DNA of 64,000 bases from Sternotherus odoratus (Eukaryota; Chordata; Testudines; Kinosternidae), in NCBI GenBank assembly GCA_032164245.1, contig JAVMKO010000001.1, positions 76,443,892 through 76,507,891 of the forward strand, given 5' to 3'. Positions 48,601 through 58,570 of the stretch are shown in pieces (within the stretch, counting starts at the first letter, position 1; every line of letters starts with the position of its first letter). Under the pieces are notes generated by a model. It saw only the letters and a program-made list of their open reading frames with translations, did no database searches and was not told where the DNA came from. Position numbers and translations under genes: made by a program.

Positions 48601-49614
48601 TTTTAAAATGATCCCTTTTCTGATCTTAATTGTACTTTATGATTTTCTACGGTGGCAAGGGAAACAGCTTTATGTACAATTACTGAGGCTGATGCAGGCA
48701 TTCAGAGTGGTGTCAGAAGAGGAAGGAGAGAGTGAAAGAGACACCAGAAGCGGTAAGGAGTTTCACTTGGGCAGATCCGAAGCAGGGTTATACGAGTGGG
48801 TGAAGGCAGAGAGGTAAATGCCAGCTGAGTTATTGGGTGATTTGAAGATGAAGAGAAAAAGTCTGAATTTTTGGGAAGAAGGAGGGAAGCCAGTGTTAAG
48901 ATTCTAGAGGAAAAGATCCAAGGAAAATGAGACTAGAAACAAAGCTATTAGTTATTTAAGAAAAGGTCAGCAGTGATAGCAATTTCTGTCAAATGAAATA
49001 GCTGAAAGCTAGATTGGAAAGAGAAGTTTTGAGGACATAGAAGTAGACAATTCATTAAAGGAGTTTAGAGGAACATGGGATCTGGATTCTGTTCCTGGTC
49101 CTATAACAGACTAGTATGTGGACTAAGGGAAGTCAGTTAACTTTCTGTTTTGTGTGTCCCATTGTTAGCTCCTTATGGGACAGAGTGAAGAGGAGTGTCT
49201 GGCTAGTTGGCCGCCTCTCCTATACTGTTCATTACTGTATATACCTCAGTTATATCTCTTCTTTTCAAGTGAAATAGTTCTAGTTTCTTTCATCTTTTCC
49301 AACCCACTTCTCCATACTCCTCTTTTACTTTTATTTCTCTGAACCTCTTTTGTCTCATCTATTTTCACTGAGGTGAAGTATCTATAGCTAATAATATTTC
49401 AAGGCAAGGAATTGTGCGAAGTGCACCAGAACAAGTTCCTAACATGTAATTCAATAACATGTAATTCAGTCTCTTTTCCTCCCCTGCTTGGCTAGCAATG
49501 GAATGGGATCTTTCTTTACCTGACCAGCACAGTTGTCCCATTGTCTTCAGCATTGGCGTACATCTTCTCCCAGGCCCCACGAGCCCTCTGCACTTCTGCT
49601 TCAGAGAATGCCAT
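45645..49614 (-). CDS. GbE: Globin E (complete, three exons)
   Basis: A heme-binding respiratory globin. In chicken, globin E is expressed in the retina and thought to supply oxygen there. Exons on the minus strand: 49614-49520 (95 nt), 47122-46891 (232 nt) and 45773-45645 (129 nt with TGA). Introns lie at the conserved globin positions (B12.2 and G7.0, phases 2 and 0) with GT-AG borders. The protein is 151 residues. The heme set is intact: Phe47 (CD1), distal His65 (E7, in RSHGKRV) and proximal His97 (F8, in GKKHATQ), plus Trp15 (A12). The start has a good context (AAC ATGG). The assignment to E rather than Y, alpha or cytoglobin rests on the remembered resemblance to the chicken eye globin (also 151 residues), on the absence of the long tails of cytoglobin, and on LUC7L2 as the neighbour. 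Globin certain, subtype probable. Confidence 0.9.
46137..46427. mobile_element. MITE in globin intron 2
   Basis: Ends GGCCATGTGCACACTACCGC and (reverse complement) GGACCATGTCAACACTAG are related inverted repeats, bounded by TA on both sides. It also contains a shorter internal inversion around 46175-46230. No coding. A related element begins near 62644. Confidence 0.7.
47123..49519. other. Globin intron 1, nothing recognised
   Basis: A 2.4-kb intron with no repeat family or regulatory element that I can name. Confidence 0.5.
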
Positions 49615-49700
49615 GTTGAGATCAGAGTGCCGTCAGATGAGAGAGGAAGGGTTGGAAGTTGCAGGTAGTGTGATTTGTGTTCCTGCTCTCTGTTTCAGAG

Positions 49701-49713
49701 CTCTCTATATACT
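49701..49713 (-). promoter_or_regulatory. GbE: TATA box of the globin gene
   Basis: The minus strand reads CAGTATATAGAGAG about 90 bases upstream of the ATG. With a start site about 30 bases downstream this leaves a 5' UTR near 60 bases. Confidence 0.65.
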
Positions 49714-49794
49714 GCCTTAGGGATTTACGGGCTTTTGAATGGGTGCTTTGTTTCCACTTCAGTCAGCCACATTTCTGCAGGTTTTAGTGCTGTC

Positions 49795-49810
49795 TAATCA
49801 CCTCTAATCA
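49795..49810. promoter_or_regulatory. Paired TAATCA motif upstream of the globin promoter
   Basis: TAATCA occurs at 49795-49800 and 49805-49810, 10 bases apart, about 90 bases upstream of the TATA box. TAATC is the core bound by OTX/CRX-type homeodomains of photoreceptors. Their use here is inferred only. Confidence 0.35.
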
Positions 49811-52247
49811 GGAAAAGAGGTTACCATGTGGAGAGGGAGGGATAGCATTCTCACTGTGAGGGCAGGGAACCACAGTACACAGAGAAGAGATGTTGCTGTG
49901 AAGGGAGGGGATGGAGAAGAGGGGTTGAGGTTTCAGTGGCTAAGGATGCGGTTTGGGCTGGCCTATCCAATGGCTTTTCAGCCATGGCAGTGTGTCCATT
50001 TTCTTTCATACCGACACCCCCACACTGCTGTGGGTATCACAGTTGCAGGGTAAGTTACACCTTTGACCCCTCACTCAGTATCTCTGTGGCCGCTTTTCCA
50101 AGACCCAGCCCCTGCATGTCTGTGAGTGAAATCCTGAGATTCACCCCATCTTTAGACTGGGTCTCCAGGCTACAGCACACCTGTCACCAACCATGTTTCC
50201 TCAAATGGTCCAGCTGGAATGGGCCCCTGCTATAGACTTCCCTTTAGGAGCCATGAACACTAGGTTAACACAGTGACACCAAACAGATTCTTCAAAACAA
50301 AGTATTTATTTATGTATAGGAATGTAGCAATCAAGGGGGAAAAGGCCCACATAATGTCTTACCTAAGCTTAGCATTTGCCCCCAAATTTAGGGAGCCACA
50401 AGAGGAGGGTCAGTATCTCCCCATCAGTAAGATACAACTAAGGTCATAAATGTCCTTCTTTGGACACTCTCCACTTCAGGACTCAGGCTTTTAACTCCTT
50501 CCTAGCTTTGTTTCCTTTTTCCCACTTGGATTCTCACCATTCCCTCCACCACCACCACTTAGGGTTACTAGCAAGCCTGCTGAGCAGAGACTGGTGTGGG
50601 CAAACCTGCAACGGCATTGATACCTGTCATGAGTATCTGTGATTGGGCTATCTGCAGACCTGCAAAAACCACCCAGGACTGAGTTAGCTCTTTGCACCCA
50701 CACAGCAGGCACCATGGTAGCAATCAAATAGACAGAAGTACGCATACTATCAATGAATAATAGAGAACTCCCTCCTTCTTCACAGAGTGTTCGTGAGCCT
50801 ATGCTGATCGCTTTCGAATGTATCCCTGACCTGCCAGCTCCACTCCACAGCATCTGTCACTGTCAGAGCAGTGACCTCGCTATACCACTGGGGATGTAGA
50901 CAAATGCTTTTATAGTTTTGTGATTTGATCATTCCATGCTGGCAATTCTGACAAGGAGGGGATTTTCCTCTACTCATCCATTGCAGAGAACTGGCATCTG
51001 AATCAAACTCCACTAATCTGGCCATCAGAGCCAAGCTCCCTATCTTGGCCTGTCCCAGCCCAAGCCCTCCAATTTGAGGGATACAGAGTCTCTGTGGTCC
51101 TGGTCTGAACATTTATTTTGCCTATGCTTCTCCACCTCCTTTGAAGCTTTTTATGGTGATGACCATCCATATCGGTGGGAGGGTTGTATACAGAGCTCTG
51201 GAGCCCTTTGCTGCCGCTGTTTGTTTAATCAGAGAGGGTTACTGCTATCCTGGGCACCGCACTTCACCACAGTCCTGACTTTCCAGAATTTCTGCTGTTC
51301 CAGTGCTCAGATCCCACACTCAGCTCTAGTAATTCACCTTAGTCCTGCCTTGCAGGAATGCTGCTTTTCCAGGCCTGCCCCACAGTACACTTCCACGTTC
51401 CCTTCGAACTCTCCTGCTATTTCAGTCCTTGGCAACTCCTGAGCTGACCAAATACAGAATTATGTTCTACCATGTCATAGGCTGGCAGTATGGGGAAAAC
51501 ATCTGCTGGAGCCTAGGCTGAGATTACCTGGACCCTTTTCATTTATGACCTTAGTTCTGTCTTTGAAGACACATCCTTAGAAGTTCAGGCCACCACTACC
51601 CGAGCTCACTGCACCTCCAATGAGCCATGTAATTCTAGCACAACAGGAAATCAACAGCACTGAAGATCCAGAGTGTACGTGTTTCTTTCCCTTTCATTGC
51701 CCTAATCCTGCTGGTTTACAGTTATGATCCTCCTCACATGGCTCCCTAAGAGGTTTAAACAAAAGAAAAAAACAGATGAGCACACTACAGCACAACCTGT
51801 TCAGAGTAAGGGGGAGACAACTGATGGAAAGACAGACAAGTGTCTGATAGAAACCTAACGTGAGGTGGGAGAAAGAAGTAGAAAGAAACAGAGGCTAATT
51901 ATTCTTATTAGTTACTTAAGGCAGAACAGGAAGCAAAGGGGCTTTCGCTGGTGCATGGGTAATCCAGGTTAAACACTAGGATCATTTTTTTTAATGAAGA
52001 AAAGTTCAGGACACAAAACGCCACAGCAGGAGGTGGAGGAAGCAGTGTTTCTGGAGCTAGTCAAATGAGGGATAAAATCCCACGTCTAAGAAATGATTTT
52101 AGAGGGAGGAAAGGAACTGATCCCACCATGATAGCAAGCAAGGTGTGTCTGGTGTAATACAGTGACATGGATCAGGCATCATAAACAAAAAGAAACAGTC
52201 GTCCCAAACACACAGCTGGCAGCCTTGATGGGTAGATGGGTCTAGAT
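49811..52247. other. Intergenic, nothing firmly recognised
   Basis: No gene. The stretch 50040-51480 has the flavour of an LTR (T-rich, scattered poly-A signals), but I found neither paired ends nor a duplication. Confidence 0.35.
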
Positions 52248-52437
52248 CAGTGGTTCCCAAATTGGGGTTTGTGAATCCTGGGGGTTCGTGGAATGTTACA
52301 GGGGGTTCGCTGCTTTTATAATTTATATTCAGGTAAAGGAGAAAATCCCTAGAAATATTCATTTTTAGGAGAGGGTTCACGAGACTTTACATTTTAGTGA
52401 AAGGGGTTCACAGATTGTTAAAGTTTGGGAACCACTG
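52248..52437. mobile_element. Short hAT derivative (190 bp)
   Basis: Ends CAGTGGTTCCCAAATTGGGG and (reverse complement) CAGTGGTTCCCAAACTTTAA. Its middle ('ataatttatattcaggtaaa') shares sequence with the element at 53035-53681, reversed, so it looks like a deletion derivative of the same family. Confidence 0.75.
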
Positions 52438-53034
52438 ATCTAATACTTCAGTGACGGGTGCATTAGCAATACTGACAGAGACCAAGTAAAGGTGCTTAAT
52501 CAAGCAATGAACCAGGGCACCAGCACTGAAGCTGTTACAGCCTAGCTCTGGGGCTCCTTAGTTTCCCATGTTGCACTTTCCAAGAGTCTTTCTCTAGCTC
52601 AGCCCTGCTGCAAGGCATCTTCAGCACCTGCCTGGTAAATTCATGCCAGCTCAATTTCATTGGAGAGGGATGGAGCAAAGGTCACTTCAGCATTACTCCA
52701 GACTTGTCCATTTATAGCCGCGAATGTCAGCTACACTGTGAGGTGAAGACCTTCTCTGGCCTGCAAGTCTCTGGTGGTATGTGTATATGATGTGGAAGGA
52801 GCACGTGTGGAAATTTGTATACAAGGCGAAGGGAGTTGGTGTGTGTGTAGGAGTGGGGATCTCTGTGTGATATCTGGGAGGTGTGTGTGGACAGGAGTTG
52901 TTTCTGTACAGAGAGGAGTGGGGTGTGCTTTGTGTCTGTAAGAGGGTACAGGTAGGTGGATCTGGAGGCTGTGTGTATAGTGGATGTAGGAAGGAGGTGG
53001 AAAGGTATGGGAGCAGACTACATCTAAATCCCAC
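52438..53034. other. Intergenic, TG-rich, nothing recognised
   Basis: A T/G-rich tract (about 52770-52930) and no coding. Confidence 0.4.
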
Positions 53035-53681
53035 TCCCCTCTAGGGATTTTATCCTTTACCTGAATATAAATTATGAAAGCAGTGACCTTGGAAATATAA
53101 AATTTGTTTGTATGTAATAAGCATGTCATATAATTTATTATTATTATTTATCATTACTTTATGTTTATTACACTATGAAAATGGCCACACTTTTCCGAGA
53201 TCTCACTTTTGTAGCTTGTATCACGTTGAATAAGCCTGTTATAAGACAAGGCTCCTATGTTTCATCACGGAGTATCAGATGTGAAACAATATGTAGGTAT
53301 TTAAGAAGCCAACTCAAAGAGTTCCTCCTACACAAGCATCCAGGTCTTGAGCAGTCCAAGCAAACAATGCACGTTATAACAAAGCTTAAACTTGTTCTTC
53401 ATAATCATTTTAAAAACAATACTAACTGCCTGTTTAATTTTAAAAACAGCAAAAAAATATCCACCTCCCTTTCCATTTCTTATAAGGAGTCTTGAAGTTT
53501 AAATCTCCTCAGGGTGACAGATATGCTTGCTTTGATCTGCTTAGCTCTTGATAGTCCAGAGGCTCCGGGCTGCTGGCCCCATGCTGCCTGGGGTCCCTAG
53601 GAACAGCTTTGTCCGCCATTAGGAATTTTTTTCCTGAGAACCCCCTGTAACATTTCATGAACCTCAGTTTGGGAACCACTG
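53035..53681. mobile_element. hAT element, one end truncated
   Basis: The right end at 53681, read on the minus strand, is CAGTGGTTCCCAAACTGAGG. The left limit is set by the sequence shared with the 52248-52437 element. No intact transposase; a 106-codon frame inside is not recognised. Confidence 0.55.
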
Positions 53682-54764
53682 ATCTAAAGGATGGGAGGGG
53701 AGAGAGTTGTGTTGGGTAAGTAATGAGGGAGGGCTCCAGCACACTGTAGATTCTCAAATGACTCCATTGAAAGTGAAAGCCCCCTCCTGTTCCCAACTCC
53801 AACAAAGAGCAGATTGACGTAGCGCCTTAAGAATGGGGACTTCTGTTTTCTTGTACTAAATCCTCAGCGAAATGTCCTGGATTTCAGGAAACCTCCTGAA
53901 GGTTGGGGGGAAGGGAGGGGAGGCAGCTGTGTTGTTGGAATTTCTGCACAAATAGGTCTTTGAAGGTAACTGCAAAACTGGGTCAGGGAAATTCTGACCG
54001 ACACAGACCAGCAAGTAGTCACGGAAGCTCCAAGGGGGGCGTAATGTTAAGATGACATGAGGTGTTGGGGCCTCCCATGCCTTCGAGCTATAACATCCTG
54101 TAAGGAGCTGGGAATAGGAGAACCACCAAGTGAAGGTGCAATGAGGGTCTTCAGGGCCACAATCCTCCCTGATTACAGAGTGGTTTTCTTTTTCTAGATG
54201 CCCTGAGAGGAAGGACTAAAGAAGGGAATGGGAACCTATATTTTTCTTATGTTAAAGAATTAGACCTGCTCAGGGCATGGAGGTAGAATTTACTTTCCAT
54301 TGGAATGTCCTTTCATGTCATGAGAAGCCCTGTTCTAAGCTTTCTGTATTTTCTTCATGCTAGAAGTATTAAGTTTTTCTCTTGGTTAGAACTTAGACCG
54401 CCCTATCTCGCTGTGATCACCTCTAGGGGAGGGGAGACCCAGGGAGCAGCACTCAGTCCCAGATAACTTCTTCCAGCCGGGCAGGCCCCAACAGTGGTGA
54501 GTGCATAATACATTCAGCCTGAAACTCTACAACAGCTCCTCTAGACAGGTACCCCTCAAGGCACTTGCTGTAACAGTACCCATTGCTTTGAGAGGAATTC
54601 TCTTTTCTCCAGCTTATCCTGTTCTTCTCTGTCCCCTTTTTGTAGGCAGCATGTCCGAGACAAATCTTGGGTCCTTAGATAAAGGCCTTTTCCCCTTCTC
54701 CCTCAGGCCTCTTTTAGTTACAGCCTGTGGTCCTTTTAATCTCTAAAGCATTAGTCTGTATATT
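53682..54764. other. Intergenic, nothing recognised
   Basis: Ordinary non-coding DNA. No feature supported. Confidence 0.4.
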
Positions 54765-55157
54765 ATAATTAAGGCTATGATTTAGTCACTGGTATTTTTA
54801 GTAAAAGTCATGAAGTCCCAAGTAATAAAAAATTCACAGCCCGAGTTGTTCATGATTTAGTCGGGGGTACTTATAGTGAAAATCTTGGGGTGGCTGCTGG
54901 TGCACCCTGGGGACTGCTGCCTGGAGCTGCCGGGGCAGCGGCTGCTCTGGCCACTCTGGGGGGCTCCTGCTGTGGGGGTGGCAGCAGCATCAGTTGCTGA
55001 GGGCTGCCAGAGCTGTGGCTGCTTGGGTGGTCCCCTGGGCAGCCACGCTGGGGACTGCTCAGGCAGTCCCCCGAGCCGCTGCAGAAGTCACGGAGGTTGT
55101 GGAAAGTCATGGAATCTGTGACTCCCATAACTTCCATGATAGACGTGGTGCCCTAAT
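54765..55157. mobile_element. Probable MITE
   Basis: 'aaggctatgatttagtcact' on the left faces 'gtggtgccctaatta' on the right, and related phrases (agtcatggaa) recur. The ends are imperfect and the family is unnamed. GC-rich core. Confidence 0.4.
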
Positions 55158-55708
55158 TATACTGTCAGACCTGACACCTCCCACAAAGATATTAGCCACT
55201 GATGTTTTGAAGAGATTATCACCACCTCCGCTGAAACATCCTTTGCATGTCTCTTCAATCCCTGCGCTATTGGATTTATCGCTTTGGACAAACGATTTTT
55301 TATTTTCCTGCATGATTTAAAAAGTCTTTCTAAGGAGAACAGTTATTTGCACATTATTTCCAAATAAAGATCTCACTCCCAAACCTGCCTCCATGGTCAG
55401 ACTTCAGAATGCCACCTGCCTTTTGTCTTGCCCTAACAAACAGACTTTTTCCTTATATTGATCCTGGTTGGAAGTATTTGCCTGAAGCTGGCTTGGCAAA
55501 CCTTTGAAGCAACTTTTCCATGGTAATTCCCTCTTCAATTTATATAACTTTATATTGAATGAGAGCCATGGGCAGCTCAGAGGCAACCTGTGCTGCTTAT
55601 CTCAAGTGCTCTTCAGCTGCCCTCTTAATGATACTAAAATTATCCGAGGGAGCCGTCCCTGTGAGTGTAGTGGCCCCCCCATGGTGAGGAGTGAGAGGTG
55701 CTACTGTA

Positions 55709-56454
55709 GGGTTGCCAACTTTCTACTCGCACAAAATTGAACACCCTTGCCTTGCCGCCTGCCCTTCCTCCAAGGCCCCACCCCTTCTCTGAGGCCCACC
55801 CCACTCACTCCATCCTCCCCTCCCTCTGTCGTTCTCTCGCCCCACCCTCCCTCACTCGCTAATTTTCACCAGGCTGGCTCAGGGGGTTGGGTGCAGGAGA
55901 GGGTGAGGGACTCCAGCTGGGGGTGAGGACTCCAGGGTGGGGCCAGAACAGAGTTCAGGATGTGGGATGTGGCTCTGGGCTGAGGCAGTGGATTGGGATG
56001 CAGGAGGGAGTGAGGGCTACTTCTGGGGGGGGGGCTCTGGGGATGAGGTTTGGGGTACAGGAGGGGGCTCCAGGTAGGAGATGAGGGGTTCAGAGTACAG
56101 GAGGGGACTCCAGGCTGGGACAGGGGGTTGGGGTGAGGGCTCTGGCTGAGGGTGCAGGCTTTGGTATGGGGCCGGGGATGAGGGATTTGGGGTGCAGGAG
56201 AGTGGTTCCCAGCCAATGGGAGCTGCAGAGCTGGTGTTTGGGGCAGGGGCAGCATACAGAGCCCCCTGGCTGCCCCTATGCCTAGGAGCCGGGGGGGGGG
56301 GGGACATGCCGCTGCTTCTGGGAGCTGTGCAGAACCACGGGAGGCAGACAGCTTGCCTTAGATTCACTGCGCCACCAACCGGACTTTTAACGGTCCGGTC
56401 AGCACTCCCTTTTTGACAGGGCGTTCCGGTCAAAAACCTGACACCTGTCAACCC
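55709..56454. mobile_element. Non-autonomous DNA transposon with TA target
   Basis: The left end GGGTTGCCAACTTTCTA and right end (reverse complement GGGTTGACAGGTGTCAGG) are related, flanked by TA (55707-55708 and 56455-56456). The interior is G-rich and has no transposase. The long frames on both strands are composition effects. Confidence 0.7.
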
Positions 56455-56659
56455 TATACCATTGGGAGGTCAGAAGCAGAGAATTCTGAGATAATGGTAT
56501 CTCAGAGACTAGACACATTTATGAATAAGAAAAACTTCTGCCATTACTCCAGCTAAGATGACGCTTAACCGTGCTGATGCTCATCATGTTTTATGGTAGC
56601 ACTGATCTAGTGTGGCAATTCCTATGAGTAACACTAAGCTATAGGAAGGCCAGCCAGGC

Positions 56660-58213
56660 ATCCTCCCTGGGGCGGAGATGGACGGGACTGCTCCAGTGTC
56701 TCTCCCTACGTGGGAGGGCACTGGTTTTGAATCAGCTAGTCCTGTCCATGCTCTGGCACAGGCTCAACACCTTGAGCCCGGCCGCGGGGATCCTGGCCAG
56801 ACTCCTGAGGATAGCCCTGGAATTCTTCTGGCCGGGACTACACTGGGTCTCTGCAGGGGTTCTGAGTCTTCCCCTGGTGGAAGGAGGACAGGGCCTGGTC
56901 TGCTTGCACAGCCAGGTCCAGGTCTTCCGCCTCCAGGCCCTGCAGAGACTCCTTTATGGTGTTGGTAGTCCGGCATGGAGAACATTGGCGCACGCCTTCC
57001 TCCGCCGCCTCCGGGGGCTTTGCTATGACCGGCAGCTCTTTTTTCTCCACCGTAGGGGTCTTCTGCGAGACCTCTCTGAGCTGCCGGTCTTCTACCAGGA
57101 CCTCCTCCGGACCTGGAAGCTCTTCAGAGCCACCAGGTCCTTTGCGGCCACCGAGGGAGAGGATTTCCTCGCTGAGCCCCTGCGACACAATCCCACCTTT
57201 CGTGTGCAGGTGGCGGAGTCTCCATCAGTGCGCTGGAGGTTGGTCCTGGCAGAAATCACCAAACTCGGAGACCTCCTGGACTACAACAGGGGGGACTGGG
57301 CGGATCCCTGTGCACTCACTCGGCGCATGGGGCTCTCCACCCTTGTGACCCCCCTGAACATACTCCAGGAGGTATGGAACACTCTGCCTCCCATCTCTCT
57401 CAGTTTCCTGTGGCGGACCCTGCGAGAGGGTTCCCCCCCGCCCACCCCTCACCCCGGGCCCTCCGGAACTACTAGTTGGGCCCTGCTTCGTGAGCCCTCC
57501 CGGCCTCCCCACTCTCACACCCCGAGCCGGCTGCATACTTTGCAGCCGGTCTTGTTCTGAACCGCGCCGAGGAACCAGCTGTACACGCTTGTGCTCCACA
57601 CGTTGCATCTCCTCACCCTTGCGTCCTGCCCAAACACCAAGTGGCGGGACTACCTGCCATCTAGAGAGGGTGAGAAGCCCCGGTGGGCCAGCTTCTATTC
57701 CACCTTGATCCCATGGCCCACCGGGGATATTAGTTGGCGGCTCCTTCATGGAGCTGTGAGCACGAGCGTGCACGGTTCATCCCTATGCCCGACACCTGTC
57801 CCTTCTGCGGCACGAGGGAGGACCTGGCGCACGCCTACCTTGAGTGCGCCAGGCTGCAGCCCCTATTCTGGCTCCTCCAGAACCTCTTACTGAGGTTCTG
57901 GCTGCACTTCTCCCCACATCTATTCCTTTTTGGGCACCGCATCTGTAGCCCCACAAAATCGCGAGACCTCTTTGTCAACCTCCTCCTGGTGCTTCCCAAA
58001 TTCACCATCTACAACACCAGGAGGAGGATGCAAGATGAGGGGGTACGTTGTGACTGTGGGGCCTATTTCCGGTCCTTCCTGATTTCACACATCCGGGCAG
58101 AATTCCAGTGCGCAGCGTCCACTGGCTCCCTCCACAGCTTTGAGGAGCAGTGGGCGCTGTGCGGGGTTCTCTGCTTGGTGTCCCCATCCGGTACCCTCAT
58201 TTTAAACCTGTGA
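56660..58213 (+). pseudogene. L1-Tx1-type LINE ORF2, C-terminal part
   Basis: 5'-truncated LINE coding sequence resembling the C-terminal part of the L1-Tx1 clade polyprotein. 56680-57560 gives an RT thumb ('LLQCLSLRGRALVLNQLV', 'GLVCLHSQVQVFRLQALQRLL') and following region, in one frame to a stop at 57558. A second frame (57591) has 'WRLLHGAVSTSV', and a third (57734-58213) has a zinc knuckle CPFC-x8-H-x4-C ('CPFCGTREDLAHAYLEC'), 'LFVNLLLVLPKFTIYNTRR' and 'CGAYFRSFL'. The reading needs two frame changes, so it is dead. The catalytic RT core lies outside the retained part. Family is by recalled resemblance. Confidence 0.75.
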
Positions 58214-58240
58214 CCCTCACTCCCTTCCCTGTTTTTTTCA

Positions 58241-58270
58241 TTAGTTGTCCCAAGTGTTCAGTTGGCCCCG
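58241..58270. repeat. 30-bp direct repeat, copy 1
   Basis: It begins TTAGTTGTCCCAAGTGTTCA and is identical for 30 bases to 59649-59678. It lies just after the LINE stop codon at 58213. Confidence 0.9.
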
Positions 58271-58440
58271 GGTCCACTGTCCCTCCCACAAGGCTGGGGG
58301 AGGGGCTTTAGTAATGGGTGGGCTTAGGCCCACCCACCTCCTGGGAAACCAAATAGGGCATCCTCCCTGGGTGTGAACGGGGCATCTAAAATCAGTTCCC
58401 TCACTCCCATGCCAGTAAAGGAGTGAGAGCACTGGGAATA

Positions 58441-58568
58441 GGGTGAGCAAGTGTGAAAAATAGGAACAGGGGCTGGGGTGGGGATGGGGCATAATGTTTT
58501 GGAGACTACATAAGAAAAAGCCCCAAATATCAGGACTGTCTGCATAAAATCGGGACATCTGGTCACCC
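58441..58568. mobile_element. Short TA-flanked MITE
   Basis: Ends GGGTGAGCAAGTGTG and (reverse complement) GGGTGACCAGATGTCC, with TA on both sides. A 128-bp element with the phrase 'tcgggacatctggtcaccct'-like end. Confidence 0.7.
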
Positions 58569-58570
58569 TA

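Noticed and set aside
45645..49614. Call as alpha-globin or as globin Y
   Set aside because: LUC7L2-type residues in the neighbouring gene and the 151-residue form favour E. Y would be expected beside LUC7L. Kept as an alternative until a tree is made.
50040..51480. Possible LTR-type element right of the globin promoter
   Set aside because: Paired termini and a target duplication could not be found by eye.
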